Part shown: positions 35,785 to 44,377 of the stretch, piece after piece
Layout: each line of letters opens with the position of its first letter
How positions within the stretch are numbered: position 1 is the first letter of the stretch
Assembly (NCBI GenBank): GCA_963664665.2
Contig: CAXXMH010000004.1
Coordinates: 868,001 to 932,000, forward strand
Direction: 5' to 3'
DNA from: Bin55 sp963664665
Lineage (GTDB): Bacteria > Pseudomonadota > Gammaproteobacteria > Pseudomonadales > Azotimanducaceae
DNA: 64,000 nt
Notes under the pieces: generated by a model
Told to the model about the DNA's origin: nothing
The model's database searches: none
What the model saw: only the letters and a program-made list of their open reading frames with translations
Position numbers and translations under genes: made by a program

Positions 35785-37050
35785 ATGTTAACCGACGAAT
35801 TTCAACCGGACGATTTCACGATCGTGCATGCTTGTGCGGCGGGTCTGGATGTGCACAAGATGCAGATCACGGCGACGATTCGCCGCCAGCCACCGAGCGG
35901 CGCCGCGACCACGCTGACGCAGGCGTTCAGCGCGTTGCCCTCGGGCTTGGCCGCCTTGTGCGCCTGGCTCCAGCGCCATGCGGTGGAAGCCGCCCTGATG
36001 GAAGGCACCGGCGTGTACTGGCAAGCCCCGTTCGAGGCGCTCGAAGACGCGGACCTCGCCGTGACGCTGGTGAACGCGCACCAGGTCAAGCAACTCAAGG
36101 GGCACAAGACCGATGTCGCCGACAGCGTCTGGCTGGCGCGGGTGTGCCAGTTCGGCCTGACCAGCCCCAGCATGATTCCACCGCGGACGTTTCGCGAGCT
36201 CCGCAACCTCAGTCGGCATCGACGTAGCTTGGTCGCGAGCGCCGCCTCGGTGCGCAACCGGGTGCACAAAGTGCTGGATCGCAGCGGCATTCGCATCGGC
36301 GGGGTCTTGACGGACATCTTCGGCAAAAACGGTCGCTTGATCATCGACGGCTTGATCGAAGGCCAGTCACGCTCGACGATCCTCGGCGCGTTGTCCGCGC
36401 ACGTGCGACGCAAGCTGGAGCTGCTCGAAGACGCCTTGACCTGGTCCCTCTCCTTGACAGACCGTGCGTTGCTGGGCGATCTGGTCACCGAGCTCGATGC
36501 CCTGGAAGGGCGCATCAAGACGTTTCGAGACACCTTGCTTGTCGGGTTAACGCCGTGGCAGCGCCAGCTTGAGCTGCTTAAGTCCATGCCCGGGGTCGAC
36601 GTGACCGCCGCCGCCGATATTCTGGCCGAACTCGGTCCCGACCTCACCGTCTTCGGCAGCGCCGAGCGGTTGGCGGCGTGGGCCGGCGTCTGTCCGGGCA
36701 ACCACGAGAGCGCGGGCAAACGCAAGCCGACGCGGACCCGCGGCGGTCGCCGCCATCTGGCCGCTATTCTCAATCAATGTGCCCATGCCGCCGCGCGCAC
36801 CAAGGACAGTCAGTTCCATGGCTACCACAAAGCGTTGATGCTGCGACGCGGTTACAAACGTGCCATCGTCGCCACCGCCCACAAGATGCTGCGGTCGATC
36901 TGGGCGATCTTGCGCGATGACAAGCCGTATCGCGATCCCGACGTCGACTACGACGCGTTGCACGTGGACCGCAACGCCTCCCGCTGGCTACGCCAGCTCG
37001 AGGCGTTCGATTACATTCAAAACGGCAAGGTGGTCTGGCCTACCGCGTGA
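35785..37050 (+). CDS. IS110 family DEDD recombinase (transposase), copy 2
   Basis: Identical translation to the copy at 34013, with DEDD residues Asp22, Glu73, Asp110 and Asp113 and C-terminal Ser309. AGGAG precedes the ATG as in copy 1. Its expression may be higher than that of copy 1 because the promoter at 35391-35418 reads into it. Confidence 0.96.
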   Translation: MLTDEFQPDDFTIVHACAAGLDVHKMQITATIRRQPPSGAATTLTQAFSALPSGLAALCAWLQRHAVEAALMEGTGVYWQAPFEALEDADLAVTLVNAHQVKQLKGHKTDVADSVWLARVCQFGLTSPSMIPPRTFRELRNLSRHRRSLVASAASVRNRVHKVLDRSGIRIGGVLTDIFGKNGRLIIDGLIEGQSRSTILGALSAHVRRKLELLEDALTWSLSLTDRALLGDLVTELDALEGRIKTFRDTLLVGLTPWQRQLELLKSMPGVDVTAAADILAELGPDLTVFGSAERLAAWAGVCPGNHESAGKRKPTRTRGGRRHLAAILNQCAHAAARTKDSQFHGYHKALMLRRGYKRAIVATAHKMLRSIWAILRDDKPYRDPDVDYDALHVDRNASRWLRQLEAFDYIQNGKVVWPTA

Positions 37051-37162
37051 CCTAACGACGCAGCAGTCGAGATCCGGGCACGGCTAACACGCGTCAACGC
37101 CACGTCAGACGACGCCTTCAGTTCAACCCACCTTGGCGAGCATGCCAACGCCGTCGCCCAGC

Positions 37163-37190
37163 TAGACTACGTCCTTCGTTTCTATATATT
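37163..37190 (+). promoter_or_regulatory. Outward sigma70-like promoter at IS110 copy-2 right end
   Basis: Same TAGACT-16 bp-TATATT pair as in copy 1, here reading out of the tandem toward the tnpB element that starts about 80 bp downstream. It could drive transcription of the broken tnpB gene and its 3' RNA. Confidence 0.4.
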
Positions 37191-37305
37191 TCACAACAAG
37201 CTCCATGTTCGAGCGTCACCCACGCGCATGTCAACACGTAACGGAGGGGAGACGCATGACGACATTCAGGGTAGTGCTGCGTTTTCACTTCACGTCTTTT
37301 AGATT

Positions 37306-38557
37306 ATGAACGATAAACCCTACAGAACCGTTAGATTGCGCCTGAGACCGCTGAAGCGAAGCCAAGCCACACAGCTCTATGCGGTTGCCGGCGCGTGCCG
37401 CTTCGTGTGGAACAAGTACGTCGAGCGGGCGAATGGACGTGAGTTTAAGAGCTACACGTTTTTCTCGTTATGCGAGAGCTTCCCCAAACTCAGAAACCAC
37501 CCTGAGTGCAACTGGCTCCAGGAATACTCAAGCACCATCGTCAGGAACACGGTATGCAAACGCTTCGCAGCTGCGTACCAAGCCTTCTTTGACGGGGTAA
37601 GAGACAGACCCAAGTTTCATTCAAGATACGGCCATAAATCCTTTGACCTGTATGAGCCGGCATTTAAGCGCGACGGTGGGGACCTCTACATTCAGAAAAT
37701 AGGTTGGATGAAGCTCGAAGGGGCGGATGCCTACGAAGGCTTGGGCGAAGTCAAGAAGATGACCGTCAAGGAAGAACTAGGAAAGTGGTACGCCTATCTC
37801 GTGTACGAACTCGACGAAGACCCGCAAGACTACCCAACGGAGCGTACGATCTTGGGCGTCGACTTGGGTGTTGCGATTCCGGTCGCATGTTCCAACGGCA
37901 ACGACTATCATTTGCCTGATGGATCCAGGCTCGAGGCGAAGATCAAACGCTACCAAAGAAAAGTGGCTCAACAACAGAAGGGTTCTGAAGCGTTCTAAGA
38001 GAACGTACCAACGCATCGCGAAAGCGAAACGCAAGAAAAAGCATATCCGCCATAACTGGGCTCACCATGTATCCAAGGACCTCGCTAAAAGCAGGGTTGT
38101 AGCCTTTGAAGACCTAAACGTGACAGGTATGACCAAGTCAGCCAAAGGCACCCCCGATAAGCCGGGCAAGCACGTGAAAGCGAAGTCAGGTCTGAACCGC
38201 GAGATACTCGATAAAAGTTGGCATCAGGTCGCTTTGCTGACCGCGTATAAAGCCTGTGAGACGGTCCTTGTCGACCCTAAACACACGTCACAGACGTGTA
38301 GCCATTGTGGCTGCGTCTGTGCCAGCAACCGAAGAACACAGGCCCTTTACCATTGTGGTGAATGTGGTCTGAAAATCAACGCCGATCTCAACGCCAGCAT
38401 CAACATTGCTAAACGAGCGCTAGAAAAGTGCCCGCGGACATCTAGGGATCAGTACCGAATTGAAATGGCCTCTGGTAGTGGGGCATCTGGGCGCGGGAGG
38501 AGCGTTCTCACTCGAGACTCCAGTGATCCGCCAACTTACGTTTTGGGATTAACCTAA
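37306..38557 (+). pseudogene. tnpB: TnpB RNA-guided nuclease gene, interrupted by a frameshift
   Basis: Two overlapping frames together make one complete TnpB. Frame 1 (37306-37998) has the N-terminal OrfB region (YAVAGACRFVWNKY) and the first RuvC Asp in ILGVDLGVAIPV, and runs to a stop just after QQQKGS. Frame 2 supplies KRSKRTYQRIAKAKRKKKH, the RuvC Glu in VVAFEDLNVTGM, the zinc finger CSHCG...CGECG and the last Asp in INADLNASINIAKRAL. Removing one G near 37987 restores a single frame. All catalytic residues are otherwise kept, so inactivation is recent, or the shift is a sequencing error. Confidence 0.9.
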
Positions 38558-38577
38558 TGTCAAAATACAGCACTACC
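38528..38577 (+). repeat. Right-end repeat of the tnpB element
   Basis: Inverted partner of 33509-33558. It contains the last codons and TAA of tnpB (38555-38557), then ATGTCAAAATACAGCACTACC-like sequence up to the border. Read outward, it starts with an ATG and four codons like those that open the ABC permease at the other copy, but here it hits a stop within the pdxJ 3' flank. Confidence 0.75.
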
Positions 38578-38587
38578 TTCTTGTGTT

Positions 38588-39370
38588 CTAGCCGAGCCCG
38601 TGTCGCAATGCTGCTAGGTAATTTTTGACCGTCGCACTCAAGCCATCGTCGAGAGCGTCCGAAATGAGAGCGTGTCCTATCGAAACCTCTGCGATGTCGG
38701 AGATTTCGCAGAATTTTGCGACATTGGACTGATTTAGATCGTGTCCGGCGTTCACACCTAACCCGAGCTTCAGTGCTCGATCCGCGACCGCCTTGTATTC
38801 GGCCAGCCGCTTATTAGCCAGGTCAGAATCAAGCCCAAAATCCTGCGTCGCCTCAACCCAAGGCCCTGTGTAGAGTTCAATCCGATCGGCACCAAGCTTG
38901 TGCACGAGCTCGACTTGATCCATGTCAGGATCTAGGAAAAGGCTTGTTCGAACGCCGAAATCCTGATAGCGTCTCACGTGAGTTGATGCCGCCGCGAAGG
39001 TCCGTTCGTCTTTTAGGTCCCAACCGTGGTCTGACGTTAGTTGGTCTTCGCTGTCAGGTACCAAGGTGCATTGATCGGGTCGCGTCTCTTCGATGAGAGC
39101 CGTGAAACCAGGAAAACCGTTGTCTTGCTGACCGGAGTTGGGATTCCCTTCGATGTTGAACTCGATCCCGTCGTAATCGGTGAGGAAGTCTCGGATTCTG
39201 ATGACATCCTCTGGCACGATATGACGTTGGTCTGGTCGTGGGTGTACGGTGATGCCATGTGCACCAGCAGCCAAAATCGTTGCGCAACTTGCGATTAGAT
39301 CGGGACGCCCACCTCCTCGAGCGTTACGTAACCAAGCGATTTTGTTGACGTTTACAGATAGACGGGTCAA
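38588..39370 (-). CDS. pdxJ: Pyridoxine 5'-phosphate synthase
   Basis: Condenses 1-deoxyxylulose-5-phosphate with 3-amino-1-hydroxyacetone phosphate in vitamin B6 synthesis. The 260-residue protein has LSVNVNKIAWLRNARGGG at the N-terminus (catalytic loop), GITVHPRPDQRHI, the EFNIEGNP motif with catalytic Glu, and LGVNAGHDLN near the C-terminus. The stop is 11 bp from the tnpB-element border, so the insertion just missed the gene. It overlaps the upstream membrane-anchored hypothetical gene by 4 bp. Confidence 0.96.
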   Translation of the reverse strand: MTRLSVNVNKIAWLRNARGGGRPDLIASCATILAAGAHGITVHPRPDQRHIVPEDVIRIRDFLTDYDGIEFNIEGNPNSGQQDNGFPGFTALIEETRPDQCTLVPDSEDQLTSDHGWDLKDERTFAAASTHVRRYQDFGVRTSLFLDPDMDQVELVHKLGADRIELYTGPWVEATQDFGLDSDLANKRLAEYKAVADRALKLGLGVNAGHDLNQSNVAKFCEISDIAEVSIGHALISDALDDGLSATVKNYLAALRHGLG

Positions 39371-39786
39371 AGTAGCCGCCGTGCGCCAAATCGTTTTCCG
39401 ATCAAGAAACCGACGCCTAGAAAAATCAACGCAACGAGAGCGCCGAGCGCAAATAGCTGGATCTCATTTCGTCGCTCAGCGTCACGGTAATCACGTGCGA
39501 GGAGCTCGATCTCTCTCCGTAATTGCTCGTTCACAATCGCGAGTGCCTCGGACTCATATGCCGCTTCGAGCTCCGCTTGAGTATTCGGTTGCCGATGGTT
39601 CACAGGTGGCGTATTCGATTTGGCTTCCACCCGCTCTACTACCTCTACTGGCATGCTCATATCGCTATCTGTTGCTTCTGCAGGGTTGAGTGGGTCTTCG
39701 GTCTCTTGTGCGTACATTGGCACATAAGCAGAAGTGAGCAGCATCGCAAATCCGGTGGCGAGGCAATGAATTCGTGATTTACTCAC
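39367..39786 (-). CDS. Hypothetical exported protein with C-terminal membrane anchor
   Basis: 139 residues. A signal peptide (cleavage near residue 26, MYAQ) is followed by an acidic low-complexity stretch, a coiled-coil-like helix (QAELEAAYESEALAIVNEQLRREIELL), and a C-terminal membrane helix ending in a basic tail (IGKRFGARRLL). It overlaps pdxJ by 4 bp downstream and yciB by 4 bp upstream, so the three form one operon. The layout recalls SH3/coiled-coil envelope proteins but no domain is recognised. Confidence 0.65.
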   Translation of the reverse strand: MSKSRIHCLATGFAMLLTSAYVPMYAQETEDPLNPAEATDSDMSMPVEVVERVEAKSNTPPVNHRQPNTQAELEAAYESEALAIVNEQLRREIELLARDYRDAERRNEIQLFALGALVALIFLGVGFLIGKRFGARRLL

Positions 39787-40436
39787 GAGGTCTCAGGCTC
39801 ATCGACGCTATCTCCGAATTGAGGGCGTTGTTTGGTCAACACCAAGTAAGCGATCACTAAGCCGAAACTCACCGCTACGACGACAAATCCACTGACCGCG
39901 CGATATCCCATCCAAACGTCATCGGAGATTTGCCAATTGACCCAGGGCACTAGATTTCCCAGGAAAAGATTCAAGCCAGCATTCAGAAATATTGGCACGC
40001 TCCAAAGCAGGGTGATGACGTTCCAAGTTCTGGAAGGAAAAACAATCATTTTCCCGAGCATGATCTCAAGTAAGTTCTTCTTGATCAATACAGATCCCAC
40101 GAAAAAGCAGCCGATGAGAAATCCTGATACGCTCGAACGAATCTTGATGAAATCAGGATCGCGAAAAACAAGCGTCATCGCAGCAAACGCTAAGGCGATG
40201 ACGGTTAGGATCTTCATCCATTTTGGAATGACTTGTTGAATTAGCTTGTAGATCACGAGTTGAGCGAGTAGTCCAACAAGCAGACCCGTGGTCGCGAGAA
40301 TCATGTCGCGGCCCAAAATCAGGAACACGCCGAAGAAACCGATCGCCGGTAATAAGTCGGCAAGCGTTTTTAAGCGACGCTTCGCGGCTGTCGCAGGCAA
40401 GTCGGGTGCATGAAAAGCTTGCTTCGGTTCGCTCAC
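39783..40436 (-). CDS. yciB: YciB/IspZ-family septation membrane protein
   Basis: About five or six membrane segments with the family stretches ADLLPAIGFFGVF, DMILATTGLLVGLLAQLV, FIKIRSSVSG and LLEIMLGKMIVFPSRTWN followed by LNLFLGN. YciB contributes to envelope integrity and septation in E. coli. The start was set to the GTG at 40436, which overlaps the ygfZ stop by 4 bp; the longer frame to 40517 would lie within ygfZ and adds a Cys/Arg-rich artefact. An additional ~15-residue tail follows the last helix. Confidence 0.88.
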   Translation of the reverse strand: MSEPKQAFHAPDLPATAAKRRLKTLADLLPAIGFFGVFLILGRDMILATTGLLVGLLAQLVIYKLIQQVIPKWMKILTVIALAFAAMTLVFRDPDFIKIRSSVSGFLIGCFFVGSVLIKKNLLEIMLGKMIVFPSRTWNVITLLWSVPIFLNAGLNLFLGNLVPWVNWQISDDVWMGYRAVSGFVVVAVSFGLVIAYLVLTKQRPQFGDSVDEPETS

Positions 40437-41158
40437 GAGACCGGCTCTGCAATCAAGCGGAGGTCGTTGTCGTCTGCAGACGTTGCAAGCACGACAAGTG
40501 CGGCGTTTGCATCGCAAGCGACAACCACCGCCTTGTCCCCGTGTTGGGTTTTGACCTGATCTCCGATCGCGACATCTCTGAGTTCATGTGTCGTGAGAAA
40601 GAGACGGCGTTTCACCGCGCCACGATGTTGAGCACGTGCAACCACTTCTTGCCCCAGGTAACAACCCTTACTGAAGCTCACCGTATCAAAATCCGTAAGG
40701 TTAAGCATTTGTGGCAAGAATTTACCGCTAGTTGCCTCGGTGACGAGCGCATAACCAGTCTCAACCTGAAATACATTAAGGTCAAGAGTATGTGTTTTCT
40801 GGCTCGTAAACCCGAATTCCCGTCCGTGCACGACGAACTTGGTTGGTCCAGTGGTAGGGTCTGAAGATATATAGAGCGGAAGAGCGTCGACAGTTAAGTC
40901 ACACCGTGCGAACCGCATATAAGGTAGTAGGTGTTTGTGGACGATGTCTACCACTGACACGTGCAATACAAGCACCAAGCAATCGTCTTTTTCGTAAACC
41001 CACCCATTCGCGACAACTCGACCTCTAATCTCGGTGATGGCCATAGGCATCGCAATGCCAGGCTGTAGCTCGTCTAAATCGCACGTGATGTATCCCTGAA
41101 GGAACGCCCGTAGATTCGGACCATTCAGTGTCGCATACGAAAGATGGTTGTTAGTCAT
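40433..41158 (-). CDS. ygfZ: Folate-dependent Fe-S maturation protein YgfZ
   Basis: A GcvT-like folate-binding protein needed for some Fe-S enzymes and tRNA thiolation. The diagnostic motif KGCYLGQEVVARAQ with its redox-active Cys is intact, and NLRAFLQGYITCDLDEL forms the N-terminal block. At 241 residues it is shorter than E. coli YgfZ (about 326). It is divergent from sdhE, as in many gammaproteobacteria. Confidence 0.93.
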   Translation of the reverse strand: MTNNHLSYATLNGPNLRAFLQGYITCDLDELQPGIAMPMAITEIRGRVVANGWVYEKDDCLVLVLHVSVVDIVHKHLLPYMRFARCDLTVDALPLYISSDPTTGPTKFVVHGREFGFTSQKTHTLDLNVFQVETGYALVTEATSGKFLPQMLNLTDFDTVSFSKGCYLGQEVVARAQHRGAVKRRLFLTTHELRDVAIGDQVKTQHGDKAVVVACDANAALVVLATSADDNDLRLIAEPVS

Positions 41159-41273
41159 ATGTCTCTATTAGGACGTCTGGCGGCGCGACGAGGCACGTCT
41201 CGGCAAATTTTAGGACGCGGTGAGTTCATGAATAATCTCGTAAATAGCAAGAATCCAACCGTGTCACTACTTA

Positions 41274-41549
41274 ATGAGCAGCTCAGCATTTAGTCGGAAT
41301 CAAGCGATTTGGCGGTCTCGTCGAGGCTTGCTTGAGCTAGATCTGTACCTGACTCCGTTCGCTGAGGCGTGCTTCGACAAGCTTCCAGCAAACTTGAAAA
41401 CAGTCTACGGTGAGTTACTTGAGTGCGAAGATCCAGAGATCTTGGGTTGGTTAAAGGACGGTGCCGATGTCCCTTCAGACTATGTGTCGATCGTCGCCAA
41501 AATCACGAATTTCGCGCGAAGCAGTACTGGGTTCGACAGCACGCACTGA
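41274..41549 (+). CDS. sdhE: FAD assembly factor SdhE
   Basis: Helps attach FAD covalently to the succinate dehydrogenase flavoprotein. The 91-residue product has the invariant RGxxE motif in RRGLLELDLYL and the WLKDGADVPSDY stretch. The ATG at 41274 gives the usual length. Convergent with the PhyH-like gene 2 bp away. Confidence 0.9.
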   Translation: MSSSAFSRNQAIWRSRRGLLELDLYLTPFAEACFDKLPANLKTVYGELLECEDPEILGWLKDGADVPSDYVSIVAKITNFARSSTGFDSTH

Positions 41550-41551
41550 TT

Positions 41552-42403
41552 TCAGTTGATGACAGATGACGTGGGACGCGGCTGATTCGGCCAATAACCT
41601 GACTTGTCTTCGCCTCGGCAGATCACGGAATTTCTAATCCAACCTGAATAGCGCGGGTCAACAAGACGAACGTCCGGAGGCACATACCGCAGCGTCAATC
41701 CGCATCGTCTCGAGTCGGAGTCATTACCCTTGGAGCCATGCACCAGCAGATCGGTGTGCAAAGAGAACTCGCCGGCATCCAATAAAAGCGGGTAAGGTTT
41801 GCCAAATCTCGAGTATTCCTCGACTTCAAGTTCGAGCACGACGTTTTCATCGCGCCGTTTCCACGCCAGTTTGCCATGTAGGTGGGATCCAGGAAGAAAG
41901 CACATCGGTCCAGCATCCTCGGTGATTTCGTCAACGGCAAGCCACACGGTTACTGTTTTAAACGGGCGAAAAGGCCAGTAGGTCGCATCTTGGTGGAATG
42001 GCACCTCACGCTGATCTAAGGGCATCTTACAGAAATAGTGGCTGCCCCAGAGCACGATATTGGGTCCAAGCAGATCCTCAATATAGTCCAGGAGGACCGG
42101 ATTCGTAGCGATATCCCATATGAAATCTACGCGCGCGTGGTACCCGTTAATCGAATATGCGTCTTTCGCTCGACGTTGAAAGTCAGAAAGTAACGCATCG
42201 AATCGAGATCGGTGTTGGTCAGCGTCCGCCTCATTGAACAAGCGGAGCTTGTCGATGAAGCCTTGTTGGTTGAATTGCGCGATTTGAGATGACGTGAGCG
42301 TTTTGGGCGATTCATTAATAACCGGTAGAAACCGGTGTGTCTCCGATTTATCGATCGCCCAATAGTCCGGCTGACTACGAGTTTCTTGGGATTCCGCCGA
42401 CAA
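41552..42403 (-). CDS. Phytanoyl-CoA dioxygenase (PhyH) family protein
   Basis: A non-haem Fe(II)/2-oxoglutarate oxygenase of 283 residues. The facial triad is visible as His and Asp in PFHQDATYWPF and a distal His in LLVHGSKGND, with Arg in SRRCGLTLRY as the 2-oxoglutarate contact. GPMCFLPGSHLHGK is a strong PhyH signature. Substrates in this family range from fatty acyl-CoA to ectoine and natural products; none can be assigned. It is divergent from a second PhyH gene 70 bp away, suggesting a shared function. Confidence 0.88.
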   Translation of the reverse strand: MSAESQETRSQPDYWAIDKSETHRFLPVINESPKTLTSSQIAQFNQQGFIDKLRLFNEADADQHRSRFDALLSDFQRRAKDAYSINGYHARVDFIWDIATNPVLLDYIEDLLGPNIVLWGSHYFCKMPLDQREVPFHQDATYWPFRPFKTVTVWLAVDEITEDAGPMCFLPGSHLHGKLAWKRRDENVVLELEVEEYSRFGKPYPLLLDAGEFSLHTDLLVHGSKGNDSDSRRCGLTLRYVPPDVRLVDPRYSGWIRNSVICRGEDKSGYWPNQPRPTSSVIN

Positions 42404-42473
42404 AGGTAGGTCGCTTGCACCGTGGATTGTGGAGTGAGGCTATTATGTTTTGGGAATGCGAAGGAATCGTGAG

Positions 42474-43733
42474 ATGGCTACAGCTCCGAAAGTTTCATTG
42501 GACGAACGCGTCGAATTCGGCACGGAATCGTGGATGAGCGCGTTAGCAGCGTGCTTGGAAGGTACCCATTTACCGGTTGGGGTGACCTTCCGACACACAG
42601 TTCTGCTGAGGAACGCGCCTCCCCACTTGATAAATCACCCCGATTCATCGCTTGGATTTGTCGTCGACATTAACGATCGACGCGTTAAGGTACAAGCAAG
42701 CGACCGCGTCGAAACTAATGACGTGTCGTCTTTGGATTACAACCGTGCGCAGATGCTCGCGACCACGGTACTTGGGACGAATCCAGACGTTGCTGCTCGA
42801 CGAATAAAGGACGCACGTCATCTTGCCCATTCTGAATTACCGCTTCCTCTCGATTCACCTGACCTCGACGATGACCTAAGGATTGCGTTGCACCGAGCGC
42901 ACGACCGCATGGCATTACGAACGATCGCGAATCCGGACGTTGTCCAGCGCGCGCACGCGTTAGGCTTAGCCGAAAACTTGGATGAGCTTGACGAACGCGG
43001 GTATACGGTATTGCACGACGCGTTCTCAAGCGAATTCGCCGACGAACTAAGAGACGAAGCGCATCGAAATCATGACTCTGCGCCACCCGATGTGGGATTT
43101 CGCGCCACGATGCTGCTCAAACGGGGGCAACTGTGGGAGGAAGCGGTCATCCATCCTTGGGTCATCGCTCTCGCGGAGTACTTGCTCGGGCGAGGGTGTT
43201 TGGTCTATCAGTCTGACTCAATCGTCAAGGGTCCTGAACTTGACACACATCCAGGTTTACATGCAGATTACGGTGCGTCCAGGGTCGCCGAGCCTTTCCC
43301 TGAATACTGCGTCGAAGCGACTGCTGTATGGGCAATCGATGACTTTGACGCAGCCGCAGGTCCGACTGTGATCGTACCGGGAAGTTTTAAGAATCGGCGG
43401 CAGGTGCCCCCTGGTACGACCCGGGAAGGTGGTGTGTTGATCGAAATGCCAAAGGGTTCGATTGCGTTTTGGCACGGCGCATCGTGGCACGGTGCGATGC
43501 CACGAAAGCGTTCCGGCCGAAGAACCTCGCTGCATAACGCGTATGCTCGATTTTTCATGCGTCCTCTCGAACGATACGACGATATTGATCAAGAAATCGT
43601 TGACCGCAATCCGCCAATCTTCTCGACCGTGTGTGGTCTTGACGACCCGTTTGGCAAGAGTGGCTATCACGGCGCAGACTTCGATCGGATGCGCTACGCG
43701 GCGCAGTCCAAATACGGCACAACTGCGTATTAA
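42474..43733 (+). CDS. Two-domain PhyH-family oxygenase with SCP2-like N-terminus
   Basis: 419 residues. The C-terminal PhyH domain (from about 165) has HADYGASR with His/Asp of the iron site, AAGPTVIVPGSFKNRR, and a distal His in WHGASWHGAMPRKRSGRR with the 2-oxoglutarate Arg. The N-terminal ~110 residues (LDERVEFGTESWMSALAACL ... VQASDRVETND) resemble a sterol-carrier-protein-2 fold, which binds lipids; this is inferred from pattern. Start ATG at 42474 follows AAGGA at 42461-42465; an ATG-like start at 42450 is also in frame. A lipid-like substrate is plausible. Confidence 0.78.
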   Translation: MATAPKVSLDERVEFGTESWMSALAACLEGTHLPVGVTFRHTVLLRNAPPHLINHPDSSLGFVVDINDRRVKVQASDRVETNDVSSLDYNRAQMLATTVLGTNPDVAARRIKDARHLAHSELPLPLDSPDLDDDLRIALHRAHDRMALRTIANPDVVQRAHALGLAENLDELDERGYTVLHDAFSSEFADELRDEAHRNHDSAPPDVGFRATMLLKRGQLWEEAVIHPWVIALAEYLLGRGCLVYQSDSIVKGPELDTHPGLHADYGASRVAEPFPEYCVEATAVWAIDDFDAAAGPTVIVPGSFKNRRQVPPGTTREGGVLIEMPKGSIAFWHGASWHGAMPRKRSGRRTSLHNAYARFFMRPLERYDDIDQEIVDRNPPIFSTVCGLDDPFGKSGYHGADFDRMRYAAQSKYGTTAY

Positions 43734-43889
43734 GTACTGATCAGTGGTTTCGGCAGCGAGGAAACCGCTACAGCTGCTGACTTGGTTTTAAGTGATTGAG
43801 CAGGTCTGCGTTGCTATGCTGATCGGTAACCCCGCTTTGTGTGACATGGGAGTGGTGATAACCCGGTTATCAGGATTGCGCCAAACGAA

Positions 43890-44204
43890 CTAGCTCTTGC
43901 TGACCCGCACTCGAACTTGTGTCAACTCGACATAGTCGGGAAGTGCATGCAGTTCTGTGAGCAATCTCTTCGAGTCAAGTCGTATTTGCGTTGCCCAACT
44001 TGAGGAATCTACGCAGAGTGTCATGGTTTTTGCGGTGCAGCTCACGTAGACGCAATGTTCGGCGCAATCGTTCGGCAACATTGAGCGAATGACCATTAAA
44101 TGTTGCCGATTCGCTTCTAGCTTCAGCATCAATGGGCGTAAACCGACCCGTGCCGAAGTCGGGTGATTGGGATCGATGGCGTCCCGAAGCGTGAAGGTCT
44201 TCAT
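43890..44204 (-). CDS. dciA: DUF721/DciA-family protein
   Basis: A 104-residue DciA-like protein; DciA loads the replicative helicase in bacteria lacking DnaC. The stretch CVYVSCTAKTMTLCVDSSSWATQIRL with the conserved SSSWATQL-like core, followed by a helix and a basic tail, is the DUF721 signature. Met at 44204 starts the conserved part; the frame extends to 44243. It lies divergently next to secA, as in many gammaproteobacteria. Confidence 0.72.
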   Translation of the reverse strand: MKTFTLRDAIDPNHPTSARVGLRPLMLKLEANRQHLMVIRSMLPNDCAEHCVYVSCTAKTMTLCVDSSSWATQIRLDSKRLLTELHALPDYVELTQVRVRVSKS

Positions 44205-44377
44205 AGGTCGTGAAGAGTCGGAAAGTGCATTCGCCAATCTCAATCGTACCCATCGGAGGTAAGTCGCGACCAGATTTCGCTTGAAATCATTGAACGGTAT
44301 GTTGCACTAAATAGTCGGAAGGCAGTTCAAAAGTCGATAATTGCCTGATTGGGTCAAGCCGACTCCTATATCTCTAT

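Larger units (their letters stand above)
35428..37199 (+). mobile_element. IS110-family insertion sequence, copy 2 of a tandem pair
   Basis: This copy directly abuts copy 1 in the same orientation with no spacer. All coding frames and shadow frames on both strands translate identically to copy 1 at an offset of exactly 1772 bp, so the copies appear identical. The right flank (from 37200, GCTCCATG) is host or other mobile DNA. The duplication must be very recent, or the pair arose by insertion next to a resident copy or resolution of a dimer circle. Confidence 0.93.
37270..38577 (+). mobile_element. tnpB-only element (IS605/IS1341-like) with inverted ends
   Basis: A stand-alone tnpB gene without a Y1 transposase or serine recombinase. 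The left border GGTAGTGCTGCGTTTT at 37270-37285 is the inverted counterpart of the right border, which ends CAGCACTACC at 38577 (10 bp perfect, then TTTT after two mismatches). Such terminal inversion is not typical of IS200/IS605 elements. The 50 bp at the right end recur at 33509-33558. An omega RNA would be expected to overlap the 3' end of tnpB. Borders are inferred from repeats, not from an empty site. Confidence 0.6.

Noticed and set aside
37970..38000. Programmed frameshift in tnpB
   Set aside because: There is no slippery heptamer, stimulatory structure or upstream internal Shine-Dalgarno evident, and TnpB is not known to need frameshifting. A mutation or sequencing error is simpler.
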